The notes under the pieces are model-generated. The model saw nothing but the letters and a program-made list of their open reading frames with translations. It was not told the DNA's origin and did no database searches. The position numbers and the translations under genes are program-made. Positions 31,220 through 40,753 of a DNA stretch of 45,474 nt are shown one piece after another. Source of the stretch: Seminavis robusta (taxonomy: Eukaryota > Bacillariophyta > Bacillariophyceae > Naviculales > Naviculaceae); the NCBI GenBank assembly GCA_903772945.1, contig CAICTM010000853.1:1-45474 (forward strand), written 5' to 3'. Each line of letters begins with the position of its first letter. The stretch's first letter is position 1.

Positions 31220-32639
31220 ATGCAGAATGATAACCAAGAAGGAGTCATGTCGGGCATCAAGTACCCAGGAAAGCACGGTACGTTAGCACCTCGTTGTAGC
31301 ATTGCCGCCATGGGTTGTTTCCTCACGCCTCACGCCTCCGCGTCTTCCCATCTTGCCTTCTCCCAAAGATGTTATATGTGGCAGAGGAGGTAAGTTCAGC
31401 GCGGTCAACGTCGTATGAAAAGGAATCTCGTAACACGTTCATTGAAGAAACACTTCTCCGTCGTGGTCTCATGCTGCCCACCTCTCCAATATTTTAGGCC
31501 ACTCAACCACACACACAGGCAACGTACAATTTCGTCTGCTTGTTGACCAGTTCAAAGACGAATATTTGAAGTCAATCAAGGCAGAGAGGTTACAACTCGC
31601 AACTGCGCTGGTAGCATCATGGAGAAACCAAACCCCTCCAGGGCGCTTCCTGCAAAGAACGGATCCATCAAAGGGTGACGAGAGTCTGTGGCATGATATT
31701 GGGGATGCAGCGGCCACAAAGAAAGCACTCAATACTCTTCGGCAACAAATACCTACTAATGAGTTTCTGGCTGCAATACGAAAGAAAGATGCCCCTGCGG
31801 AAAACCCGTTCGTTGCAGCTGCAAAACCTGCTGCGTCTAGAGGTGATGGGAACAGCCAACAGCGCTCAAACATACCGGTATGTGCGTTGCATCAGGCTGA
31901 CAATTACATCCAACATCAGCAATACTTTGACATTTCTCAGCTTGCACCATATGACATTCATGCCTCAATGCTTCCTTTTCAGGCGCATCTGCAGCAGACC
32001 CAACCATGGCCGTTGGTTGCATCTGCTAATCCCGCTGCGTCCGGTGGTGGTGAAAGCGGACAACAAAATTCGAATCTACCGGTATGTGCAGGTCAAGGTG
32101 ACGTCTACATCCAAGATCAGCAGCAGCAGCACCCACACGCTTGTGACCTTGCGCAACGTGACTTTCATGCCTCTACGTATGAACGTTTCCAGACAAATCA
32201 ACAGACCCAAGAAGGGCAAATGACGTATGGTTCAGTTCAGTATAACCCGAACCAGCCCATAAGCTTCCCTCAGGAGTTGGCGACGAGCAGACAGTGGGAG
32301 AATGAGCAATCCTCCATGAGTGCTAAGCTTGCCGATGAATGGTTTACATCCCAACAAGCGTCCTCCTTCCGAGATCTTCCAGTTCAATATCGACAACAAC
32401 ATTCCCCGCAGCCACTGCAACCGCCGCCACCACTGCCAGAACTACCACCCATACAGGAACAACAAATCGAGCCGCTAAACCTGGAAACAATCGGAGCCGA
32501 GCGTACAAGGATACCCACTATTGGCGAACAAATGCCAACCGCGGAGCAACTTACCAGTGACGCCTTTTCGGATAGAGGAAATTTATCCCCCGATTCGGCG
32601 GGAAGCGAGCTCAAGGGAAAGAAAACCCGATGGGGTTAA
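31220..32639 (+). CDS. DUF6824-domain protein
   Basis: Three exons, 31220-31277, 31369-31389 (21 nt) and 31498-32639, with GT-AG introns of 91 and 108 bp, both phase 1, give 406 aa. Only this structure restores the family signature: 'YPGKHDVICGRGGHSTTHTG' then 'NVQFRLLVDQFKDEY', 'LQLATALVASW', 'PPGRFLQR', 'WHDIGDAAATKKALNTLRQQ' (residues about 13-125). DUF6824 is common in diatoms and may bind nucleic acids; its function is not established. The start at 31220 is the first ATG after an in-frame stop; another ATG lies at 31247. The rest is Gln/Pro-rich and low in complexity, with an internal duplication, and ends 'KGKKTRWG'. Two stretches in exon 3 (31878-31982 and 32082-32192) have full intron signals yet stay in frame; if spliced, the protein has 334 aa. 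Confidence 0.88.
31812..32218 (+). repeat. Internal tandem duplication of about 68 codons in the DUF6824 gene
   Basis: Copy 1 (31812-32015) and copy 2 (32016-32218) align as 'VAAAKPAASRG' with 'VASANPAASGG', 'NIPVCA' with 'NLPVCA', 'NYIQHQQ' with 'VYIQDQQ', 'YDIHAS' with 'RDFHAS', and 'PFQAHLQQTQ' with 'RFQTNQQTQ'. Each includes one of the intron-like stretches. Confidence 0.85.
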
Positions 32640-33165
32640 AAAGTGATCATTGGATCATCGCATCATTAATCTAACAGTGGCGAGAACAGCCTATTGACTT
32701 TTCCATTGTCTTGGAAAACATGTATTGAATCTTCTACGGTTCTGACTGGCCATTCCCCAGTCAGCATCTTGTATCACTGCATCTTGTGCATCCCCAATTT
32801 GGGCTCCTTTTGCAGAATAGCAATATCTCCTTGCCTGACTTCAATAGCTGTTTGCTGTGCGCAATATTCTTGTGTCATGGTGTCATGGTGGTGAAGGCCG
32901 AAGCGACACCACGACACCACCAACCAGTCGACATGTAGACATACTAGTAGCCCGAAGCGACGTTTTCTTGTAGATGAGGGAAGAATCAACAATCAAATTA
33001 GCCCTAACTCTAGAAATGTCAGGGCTGGTGCAGGGCGCGGGAGTTATTGAGAGCCTTGGTCCCTCCAACGCCACTTTTCCAATTTTTGTCCCTCCCTTCT
33101 GAGTCGCCTTGCCATTTGAAAGCTTCATTGCTCTTCACAAATTTGTGTACGGTATGTGTTGAACC
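32640..33165. other. Intergenic, nothing recognised
   Basis: Contains a short imperfect palindrome (32870-32930, GTGTCATGGTG and CACCACGACACC). Presumed promoter of the first FkbM gene. Confidence 0.45.
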
Positions 33166-34335
33166 ATGGCACCATCAAAACTGAAAAAAAGAGGAGGAAG
33201 CAACCCCAAATGGTGGGTGACAGGGAGCTCCATCTTTGCTCTTTTGAGCGGTTTCGTCGTGTTTTCGTTGACCAGTCCTGCCGATATTCAGCCGTTCTTC
33301 GTTGCCGATGCCATCCGACGAATGAGTGAGGAAGGCTCTTTGGATCGGCATTCTATGTTGAACGATACGAACTCCATTTCCACCAACAAGTACCCACCAG
33401 TTTCTTGCTCTGCTGCACTCGAGGAGGTTCGTGCCGAGGGAAACGGTGAGATGGATCCAAACAAAGGCGTTCTCCATGGCAAGACGGTGCAAATGGGCCC
33501 AATGTATCCAAAGTTTTGGATCAGTTTACACGATGTGAGCTTTGACCCAACAAGGTGGCATGTGATGGACTACGGAGAGTACTATGAAAAAGCTCTGTCC
33601 AGGGCGTTCGCAGAGGTACTGAAAGACACTCCCGCTGGATCTCGTGTGATCGATGTGGGAGGGAACATTGGCTTTTTCACAATGCTCTCAGCTGCTAACG
33701 GGCCTGTTGTAGTGGATACTTTTGAACCAAACCAAAAGAATCGTCTACGGGTCTGCGAGTCAAGCTTTCTCAATCATTGGCACAGTGAATTTAACAAGGA
33801 TTTTGTCGGTGACGCAAAGCAACGGTCCAAGATAAACATCTACCCATATGGCGTTGGCAGGTTGGAGGGAGTGTTTTCATTTCATGAGCACTCTAATCCT
33901 GGACAAGGAAGGGTCAGCGAGCAACTTCCAGGGACGGCACCAGATGGGAACGCCTTGCATGTGATCACATTGGACAACTTTGCTAGGGAACGCGGCTGGT
34001 TCACAACACGTCCAGACATTGCAATTCTGAAGGTGGATGTAGAGGGGTTTGAGTACAGTGTGATTGAAGGTGCAGCAGAGTTGTTGAAAGCTAAGATCAT
34101 ACGAAACCTATTTATGGAAGTTTCTGCAAGGGAGAAATGGGAAATGGAAATTAACAAACCTGCACTGAAACTCGTGTTCCAGAGTGGATACAAGCTTCAC
34201 AAAATAGGGGCATGGAGAGGTCCAAACAATGATGTCAGTTTTCCTCAAGATGACAACATTGCAGAACATGTTATGCAACGTACACTGAAAGAGAAATCCC
34301 AGCAGTTGAACCTATGGTGGAAGTTGGACGACTGA
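33166..34335 (+). CDS. FkbM-family methyltransferase A, membrane-anchored
   Basis: An intronless 389-aa protein with a good start context (AACCATGG). A basic N-terminus is followed by one membrane helix (about 17-37, 'VTGSSIFALLSGFVVFSL'), so it is probably a type II protein of the Golgi/secretory pathway. A conserved pre-domain reads 'DPNKGVLHGKTV' and 'PKFWISLHDVSFDPTRW'. The SAM-binding motif is 'VIDVGGNIGFF' (161-171), followed by 'DTFEPN'; the FkbM hallmark 'LKVDVEGFEYSVIEGA' starts at 288 with its Asp intact. It ends 'QQLNLWWKLDD'. FkbM enzymes methylate hydroxyls on sugars or small molecules; the substrate here is unknown. First of three paralogs in 4.5 kb; the next gene points towards it. 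Confidence 0.92.
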   Translation: MAPSKLKKRGGSNPKWWVTGSSIFALLSGFVVFSLTSPADIQPFFVADAIRRMSEEGSLDRHSMLNDTNSISTNKYPPVSCSAALEEVRAEGNGEMDPNKGVLHGKTVQMGPMYPKFWISLHDVSFDPTRWHVMDYGEYYEKALSRAFAEVLKDTPAGSRVIDVGGNIGFFTMLSAANGPVVVDTFEPNQKNRLRVCESSFLNHWHSEFNKDFVGDAKQRSKINIYPYGVGRLEGVFSFHEHSNPGQGRVSEQLPGTAPDGNALHVITLDNFARERGWFTTRPDIAILKVDVEGFEYSVIEGAAELLKAKIIRNLFMEVSAREKWEMEINKPALKLVFQSGYKLHKIGAWRGPNNDVSFPQDDNIAEHVMQRTLKEKSQQLNLWWKLDD

Positions 34336-34644
34336 CTACCCACAGCCAGGTTGTGGTGTCAAAAACGGCCAAAGTGTTTGTCAACTTGTCAGTTCTTTTG
34401 AGATTGCCTAGCTACCGCTATTTGAACAAATAAGCCTTATAAAGATGAAAGTGTAGTCTGGACAGGGTTTTCCGCTACCTGGTATACCGGTAGTTCTCGT
34501 CCAGCTGGCTGTGACTACCACCACCTTCACTGCACGTTGTGGGCATGTATTTTGCAAGAGCTACCATTGAAATGAAGTCGCGTCCGCGCTAGCTACGTTG
34601 ATATACTCGAGTAAACGTTTGGATGCATGTAGCTACTGGACTCC
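34336..34644. other. Convergent intergenic region
   Basis: Shared 3' region of FkbM genes A and B. It has an ATAAG-rich stretch (34429-34445) that could serve polyadenylation and a TACCGGTA site (34485). Confidence 0.45.
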
Positions 34645-35987
34645 CTAGAGTGTCCACCATAGATTCAACTGTCGAGCCTTCTCTCCTAATGTTTTCTCCA
34701 TGATCTGCTCAGCAGCATCTTTGTTTGGATCCAGCTCAAGATCCTTGTCGGGTCCTCTCCAGCCCCCAACCTTGTGGAGCTTGTAACCTGCTTCTATGAG
34801 AAGGTCCAGGGCTGGTTTGTTGAGTTCCATTTCTTCAGAATTCCTAGCGGAGACTTCCATCAATATGTTTCGAATCATGCGGGCTTGAAGCAATTCCAAA
34901 GCACCAAGAATTACATTGTATTCCAGTCCCTCTACAGCTATTTTCAGCAGGGCAATATCTGGACGTGATTCAAACCAGTTACGTTTCTTGGCAAGCCCAT
35001 CCAAGGTCACAACTTGGAATCCCTCCTCGCCGTCTTCGGCCTTCTTTCCAAACTTCCCTTGTCCAGGATTGCTGTTTTCCTGAAATGTGAACATTCCATC
35101 TTCTCGCCCGACCCCAAACGGATAAAGATTGACCTTTGATTGTTCAGCAGCAGGGGTCTTAATAATGGAAACATCAAACTCGCTGTTCCACTGGTTCAAG
35201 TTCAGAGATTCACAGAAGCGAAGACGATTCTTGGCGTTTGGTTCAAAGGCGTCTGAGACGAAGAGACAGATGGCCACGGATTAGCTGCATTGCACGGTCA
35301 TGTACTAGTATAAGCAACCTGCTGCTTACCAACAATGACAGGACCCTTTGACGCTGACAGTAGAGTGAAGTAACCAATGTTTCCACCAACATCCAAAACA
35401 CGTGCACCAGGGGCAGTGTCTTGGAGAATCTCAACAAAAGCCACACTAAGAGAACGTTTATAGTAGTCACCCGATACCATCACATCCCACCTTGTCTTGT
35501 CGAATTCTTTTGTATGGAGCGATATCCAAAACTTCGGGTCTCGTTCGACTTGGCGGCCATGAAGAATGCCATTGTTAGGGTCTTTGACCGCGAGTGTTCC
35601 AGTCCTCATCTGCTCCAAGACACCCGGGCATGACACTGGAATGTAGTTTCCAGGCTGAGGCGTCGTTTCTTCCACGAGTGCTTCGTTGCCCCTCAGGTGG
35701 AGTTCGTGCTGCTGGATGTGCGTGTGGTGGAGCTCTGCGAGAGCGCGGTGGGGTGGTTGATCAAGATCCTCCGAACCTGCAAGGCTCGAAATCCCAAAGA
35801 TAAAGCCCATGAGACCACAGCCAATCAAAACATGGCGGGCGAAGGTAATGGAATCCATTCGACTACGGGTTTTGGTTTTGCCCAATGGAGTGACAACTTG
35901 TGGGTGGATTTGATAGAGTTGCAGGTTGCCGCTCAGGAAGGGACTCTTGGGGTTTGGACTCAAAGGCTTTGCGTTTGGAGACGACAT
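34645..35987 (-). CDS. FkbM-family methyltransferase B, membrane-anchored
   Basis: Two exons, 35987-35330 and 35252-34645, with a GTAAGC...CTCAG intron of 77 bp (phase 1), give 421 aa. The start at 35987 ('MSSPNAKPL') was chosen over the longer frame opening at 36185, which would add an unrelated hydrophobic stretch. One membrane helix ('HVLIGCGLMGFIFGISSLAG') lies before the conserved 'DPNNGILHGRQV' and 'DPKFWISLHTKEFDKTRW'. The SAM motif is 'VLDVGGNIGYF' (about 197-207). The usual [I/V]DVEG reads 'LKIAVEGLEYNVI' (about 322), so its Asp is replaced by Ala. It ends 'RQLNLWWTL'. It differs from A and C in having an intron right after the SAM-binding strand. Confidence 0.9.
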
Positions 35988-36425
35988 GTTTACTAGTCTT
36001 AGCTCTAAGGTTGGCTCAGCAAGGAATCTAAGGTATGGCCATAGGTTATTGGGAGTCGAGGAGGGGAATTTATGTGGAAAACATGTGAAGTTCAGCGGAG
36101 CACCTGCCGTGGAGCGAACCTTTCGATGGTCTCCAGACAAATGGCTTAGATATGGAGTAAATATCGATATAGTGAAACAGTACAAGTACCTCCACTTCCT
36201 GAAACGACTTGGTTGGCAGGCCGATTGGGATAGCTCTTGGTGCTGTAAATTCTCGATGGTGCCGTACCGATACCGTAGTGCAAGGCTGCCCCGAGCTCGA
36301 GGATATCGAGGACCACATCCTGATTCGCGGTCATTTGCACAAGATTTGCATATCTTTGTCTCCGTAGTCTAGTTGTCTCTCAGAATTTTCCACTTCTTCC
36401 GAGCACGCATATTTTGGCTGGTACC
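35988..36425. promoter_or_regulatory. Divergent promoter region of FkbM genes B and C
   Basis: These 438 bp separate two start codons pointing away from each other, so both promoters must lie here. No TATA box or named site could be defined by eye. Confidence 0.5.
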
Positions 36426-37685
36426 ATGTTGTCGTCCATCTTTGAACTGATTTTGAAAGCTTTGCTTCGCCATCCCACGGGCAAAGAGTATCTGGGAAGA
36501 TGCCAATCAGCTATCGCAAGGAAAAGGGCTCAGCGAACCAGACGGAGGGAGAGCCGCCTGGCCCGCCTATTTGCTCTTCTTTCAGTAATTTCAACCTTGT
36601 TTCTTTGGGCATCGGCTCCTGAAACATCACAGAGACTGCTGGAAATTACGCACAAGCATCGCGCCCTGCGTGCAAGCAAAAACAGAGGTCCCAAGTATTG
36701 GCTGATGAGGCATGATACATCGTATCACCAGAACTACACCGGAAGGTTCAAACCAACTTCATGCCCTGCTTTGCTGGATCGAGCCAACACAAACAGAACA
36801 GGAATCGAGGACCCTAACAAAGGTGTTCTGCACATTCGGCAGGTACAAGCGGATCCAAAGTTTTTCATCAGCATGCACGACGGCAAATTCGATACTACCA
36901 ACTGGGCCATCATGCAGAAAGGCAATTTTGCACAATCGTTCTTGACAGCCAGTCTAGCGCAAATCCTTCACGAGTCGCCACCCGGTATTCGTGTCATAGA
37001 TGTGGGGGGTGATATTGGCTTCTTCACCTTGCTGGCTGCTTCGTTGGGGCCCGTCGCTATCGACGTCTTTGAACCGCAACCAGTCCACCGACTGCGGATT
37101 TGTGAATCGCTGAACATCAATCAGTGGCATAGCGAGTTCGATATGCACTACGATGACAATCCAAAAGAAGCATCCCTGGTAAACGTGATCCCCTTTGGTG
37201 TTGGCAACGCGAGGGGCCTTTACGAGTTTAAGGGCGAGCTTGGTCATCCCAACCAGGGACACTACACTGGATTAGTCGCAAAAATGGGCAGCAACGCTCA
37301 AAGGCTAGTGCAACTCGACGAGTTTGCAGAAGAACGTGGTTGGTTTGGTGAATCAAGGCCAGATATTGCTATTCTGAAGGTTTCTGTAGAAGGATTTGAA
37401 CTGAACACTGTGGAAGGCGCCTTAGAGCTACTGCACTTGAAGGTGATTAGAAACATTCTTATCGAAGTTTCGTTTAGAAATGAAGCAGAGATTGCTCGCA
37501 ACAGAGGAACAGTCCAAATCTTGGAGGACTCTGAATACAGATTATACAAAATGGGGACTTTGGAGGCTCCTGACGAGCTGCCGATTGTGGACGACGACAA
37601 GCTCTATGAAAACCTGGTAAAGGCAGGGCAGGCAACCCCTTCGAAGCAGCTGAATCTGTGGTGGAAGCTTAGCGAGTACATGTAG
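36426..37685 (+). CDS. FkbM-family methyltransferase C, membrane-anchored
   Basis: An intronless 419-aa protein; the first ATG is 36426 (TACCATGT). The N-terminus is long and basic ('RKRAQRTRRRESRLARL') and precedes one membrane helix ('LFALLSVISTLFLWA'). The family pre-domain is 'DPNKGVLHIRQV', 'DPKFFISMHDGKFDTTNW'. The SAM motif is 'VIDVGGDIGFF' from 190, with Asp where A and B have Asn. The hallmark reads 'LKVSVEGFELNTVEGA' from 317, with Ser for Asp. It ends 'KQLNLWWKLSEYM'. The two changes at motif positions suggest altered or lost activity, although the fold residues are kept. Its 3' end faces the next gene at 78 bp. Confidence 0.9.
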   Translation: MLSSIFELILKALLRHPTGKEYLGRCQSAIARKRAQRTRRRESRLARLFALLSVISTLFLWASAPETSQRLLEITHKHRALRASKNRGPKYWLMRHDTSYHQNYTGRFKPTSCPALLDRANTNRTGIEDPNKGVLHIRQVQADPKFFISMHDGKFDTTNWAIMQKGNFAQSFLTASLAQILHESPPGIRVIDVGGDIGFFTLLAASLGPVAIDVFEPQPVHRLRICESLNINQWHSEFDMHYDDNPKEASLVNVIPFGVGNARGLYEFKGELGHPNQGHYTGLVAKMGSNAQRLVQLDEFAEERGWFGESRPDIAILKVSVEGFELNTVEGALELLHLKVIRNILIEVSFRNEAEIARNRGTVQILEDSEYRLYKMGTLEAPDELPIVDDDKLYENLVKAGQATPSKQLNLWWKLSEYM

Positions 37686-37763
37686 GCTATTCTATTTGTA
37701 TCAGTATGATATGAACTTATTTATGAAGAAGATGAATGCATACTCTTCGCATGGTTGTTTGCT

Positions 37764-38603
37764 TTAGTTGAGATTGAGTCCGCCACTCAAGACGCTTTGG
37801 AGAAGGTTGACAAGTAGCGGGAGCAGTTGGTTGAGGAGGACATCAGAGAGGAGGCCGTCAAAAATTGTTGACAAGTCAAGCTCGAGACCATTTCCGAACA
37901 ATCCATCTATATTTGCAACAATTGAGTCGAAAAAGAGGTTCGCACTGTCCACTGAAATGGACTCAATAAACGATGAAGCCAAGGACCACAGATTCGGGCT
38001 TGATCCGTTCATGGAGACTCGAATGTCGATACCTGGATTTGCCACCGATGTCATGCCTTTTGCTGTTTCCTGCAGTGGCAATCCACACGCGTCCGCCGAT
38101 AGTACAACCTCTGAGACTGCTCCAATTGCTTCGCCGAATACCCCCTTGATGTTCCAAGTACCAGACCAGGAGGCGCCACTGAGGCCCATGAAAGACAGCT
38201 CCAACGATTCTGTTCCTGGAACCAGTTCAAGGGATTCAATTTGGAAGCTCCCCAAGCCAGTGAGAGAACCCAGGTTGTACTGGACCGTTCCATCCGCTGT
38301 GCAGTTCACGGCGACATCCAGACCAGCCAAGAACTGCGAGAAGTCAATGCCCAAGTTGACATTGTCCAGGTTTGAGGCGAGAGTCGACTGGATCAGGGCA
38401 TTCAATGTTGGAATGAATTGTTCGATGATATCGTTAATGGTTACGGGGCTGAAGAATGGCACGAAGAGGCGTCGACGATTGTCTGCGTCCTTGGCGGACG
38501 CACTGGGAGTTCCATCCGCAAGGGCTCGAACGCCTGCGCCTTTACATTGCCCGAGAACAAATACTGAAAGGAGAGATAGAAGGAAAGTCTTTGCGAGCTT
38601 CAT
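37764..38603 (-). CDS. Secreted protein of unknown function
   Basis: A 279-aa intronless protein starting at the ATG at 38603, giving a clear signal peptide ('MKLAKTFLLSLLSVFVLGQC'). An Ala/Asp/Arg-rich propeptide-like stretch ends in 'NRRRLFVPF', a possible dibasic processing site. The mature part is hydrophobic and regular, with 'IIEQFIPTLNALIQ', three more Cys at most, N-x-S/T sequons ('NCT', 'NGS') and a Leu-rich end ('LLPLLVNLLQSVLSGG'). The alternating Leu-rich ends recall lipid-binding BPI-like proteins, but no motif proves this. Its 3' end converges on FkbM C. Confidence 0.75.
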   Translation of the reverse strand: MKLAKTFLLSLLSVFVLGQCKGAGVRALADGTPSASAKDADNRRRLFVPFFSPVTINDIIEQFIPTLNALIQSTLASNLDNVNLGIDFSQFLAGLDVAVNCTADGTVQYNLGSLTGLGSFQIESLELVPGTESLELSFMGLSGASWSGTWNIKGVFGEAIGAVSEVVLSADACGLPLQETAKGMTSVANPGIDIRVSMNGSSPNLWSLASSFIESISVDSANLFFDSIVANIDGLFGNGLELDLSTIFDGLLSDVLLNQLLPLLVNLLQSVLSGGLNLN

Positions 38604-39635
38604 GATTTCTGATTCTGATGCCAAAGTCTGTTGTTGAAATGTGTCTTTGCAAACTTAGTTGTTTGGAATTGTGGTTCCATCAGGTTATTCTCGAACGAAG
38701 AATTGGCAACCAAAAAAGCAATCCCACCAGAAGTTGGAGCGGGAGCGACGTGCACAACTGGGGGGCCTCCCAAGTGTGACTGACCCATTTGGCAAGACCT
38801 TCTTGGCACGCCGCCGCTCCCCAGTAGCGCGTCCTCCACACCCGCACATCTCCGCACACATCTACACACAATGCACTTCAAGACTTTTTGCACCTGTCGG
38901 ATTTGGCAAGGCCACTTCTGGCTTGCAGCTGGCAACCGAGGACCGTGTTCACGGCATCGCAGCTAAAGAGTCGAGTCTTTCTTGTTCAACCTTGTAGCAA
39001 GAATCTACGCAGAAACTGGTACGATTTTCGTGTGTGTCTCTTCTCGGTGTCCCAGGTTTCAACAACTAGGTTTGTTGCTGAGGATCTAAGCTGTGAACTA
39101 CCCGACACAAAGCAATCAAATCGGAAGCAAAAACTTTGGTAAAATTGCGAGGGCTAGCTACATGTACTAACTAAGGTTCTATCCACAGAAAAGACTTTGG
39201 AGGACGAAGAAACAAGATAAAAATAATGACTGTATTGCTTGAACCCAATTGTTTTGCTTAGTCACCATTGCGTAGGATCGCAGGATTCGTGACACTGGTA
39301 AGTCAAGCTGCTTCCATACTGACAGACAACAAGCCGATGCGGGGGTATATTCCTGGTGAGCTTGTCTACCGCACTTTGAGTCAAACTAAGCCAAGGAGCG
39401 CAGTGATGGTCAATCATTCAGGGTAGGTAGCAGGCAACAGGTACCAGTTTGTTTTCACTCAACCATTTATGACGCATGGATGCATACTGGTAGTGCTGAG
39501 CCACAGCTAGCCAGCATACGATGTAGATCGCCAACTACGGAGTTGGCCTGTTGCGGATTTTGTTGTTTGGTGTGTCAATCAATCAATCAATGGTTGGTCC
39601 TCGTTTTAGGGTTACAGGCTAACCATACCGGACCG
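38604..39635. other. Intergenic, nothing recognised
   Basis: Open frames on both strands (for example 38659-38997) show no domain. A short (AATC)n run is at 39576-39591. Confidence 0.45.
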
Positions 39636-40008
39636 GACCGTCCAACGGTTTTCACTCAGGCTCTAAAACAGAAATTGAAATTTCCACACCTGAGCACCGT
39701 TTGAAACATGCCCTTAAACATGCCCTTAAATCTTCAACATGCCCTTTTAAAAACATGCCCTTATATAAACATGCCTTTAAAACATACCCTTAATGCCTCG
39801 AAACATGCCCTTAAGCCTTCATTGAAACACCATAGAACATGCCCTTATCACGAATGAACATGCCCTTATATAAATATGCCCTTGAAACATGCCCTTAATC
39901 TGAAACATGCCCTTAAACATGCCCTTAAAACATGCCCTTAAAACATGCCAATAGAATGAGAACCAGTCGTGGTCGTTTTAAAGTCTGAGTGAAAATCGTC
40001 GGACAGTC
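39636..40008. mobile_element. MITE-like element carrying a CATGCCCTTA array
   Basis: The left end (39636-39669, with 'GGTTTTCACTCAGGCTCTAA') is an inverted match to the right end (39975-40008, read on the minus strand as GACTGTCCGACGATTTTCAC then TCAGACTTTAAAAC). Between them, 39703-39950 holds about fifteen copies of AACATGCCCTTA with variable A/T spacers. There is no coding capacity. The terminal repeats differ at several bases, so the element is not young. Confidence 0.7.
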
Positions 40009-40753
40009 CTGTACTCATCATACAGTAAAAGGTAGATTATACCATTACGCGGTGCCGGCCAGATGTAACCCAACTCCACTCCTCATACCGACCCGACTCC
40101 TCCGCTGGCTAAGAGGGTTGCTTGGTAGCTCTAGCAGTAATGCTAACTGCATAGCTGAGGCTCTCAGCAGGAGGAGCATTTGGGATGAAACTGGGCATTG
40201 AGCTGGGGAAGTAGCTGCCCAGGAGAAATGCTATAGAGATGTCACTGACTAGCTAGCTGGGCTCAGGCCAGCAGGGGAGGTACAACCAGGACCGTGGCTG
40301 GAACTAGTAGGGCGGGGGAAGGAGCTAGGAAAACTGCTAGGGAGCCATGTCAGTAGCTGGGAGGGTTGTGCAATCCACTGTCATGCCTTTTTGCTATTTC
40401 TGTTTCTGTAGTTGGCGCCACCGGAAGCATCTTGTATCCCAGTTACCGATAGGTACAGCAGGAGTCGGACTAGTCCACTACCAACCTACCGTGGCTACCG
40501 TACCGCTGCTTTTACCGTATGCATACGGTATGTAAACCCCCTTCCCGAATAACCAACGGTCATTGGCGAAGTTGAGGTCGCTGTGAGATTATTGCCAGTG
40601 TGGACCACCCTGCTTAATCATCTAAGTAGGCAGCATGCATAGCAGTGCACAGGGCCACCTCTTGGTACATAGAAAGGAAGAAAGCAAACTGTAATAAACA
40701 GTATTTGGCTACACAAACTAGATAAACTAAGCTCACAATTCAATAATCCTTCA
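40009..40753. other. Intergenic, probably including the 5' LTR of the copia element
   Basis: A copia LTR should end just before the primer site at 40754. The last bases are TTCA, and a TG start at about 40581 is possible, with a TATA-like AATAAACAGTATTTGG near 40694. No second LTR is available to prove the boundary. Confidence 0.4.

Noticed and set aside
30891..31286. 131-aa plus ORF before the DUF6824 gene
   Set aside because: In the wrong frame for the domain, Thr/Lys/Asn-rich, no features; read as a 5' leader.
35330..36185. Longer start (36185) for FkbM B
   Set aside because: It would add 66 residues without similarity to A or C, with a stray hydrophobic stretch, and run across most of the divergent promoter region.
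37768..38637. 289-aa plus-strand ORF
   Set aside because: Opposite the secreted 279-aa protein, which has a signal peptide and a sensible composition; the plus reading has neither.
39703..39950. CRISPR-like array
   Set aside because: The CATGCCCTTA units are short, irregular and without unique spacers, inside an inverted-repeat element of a eukaryotic genome.
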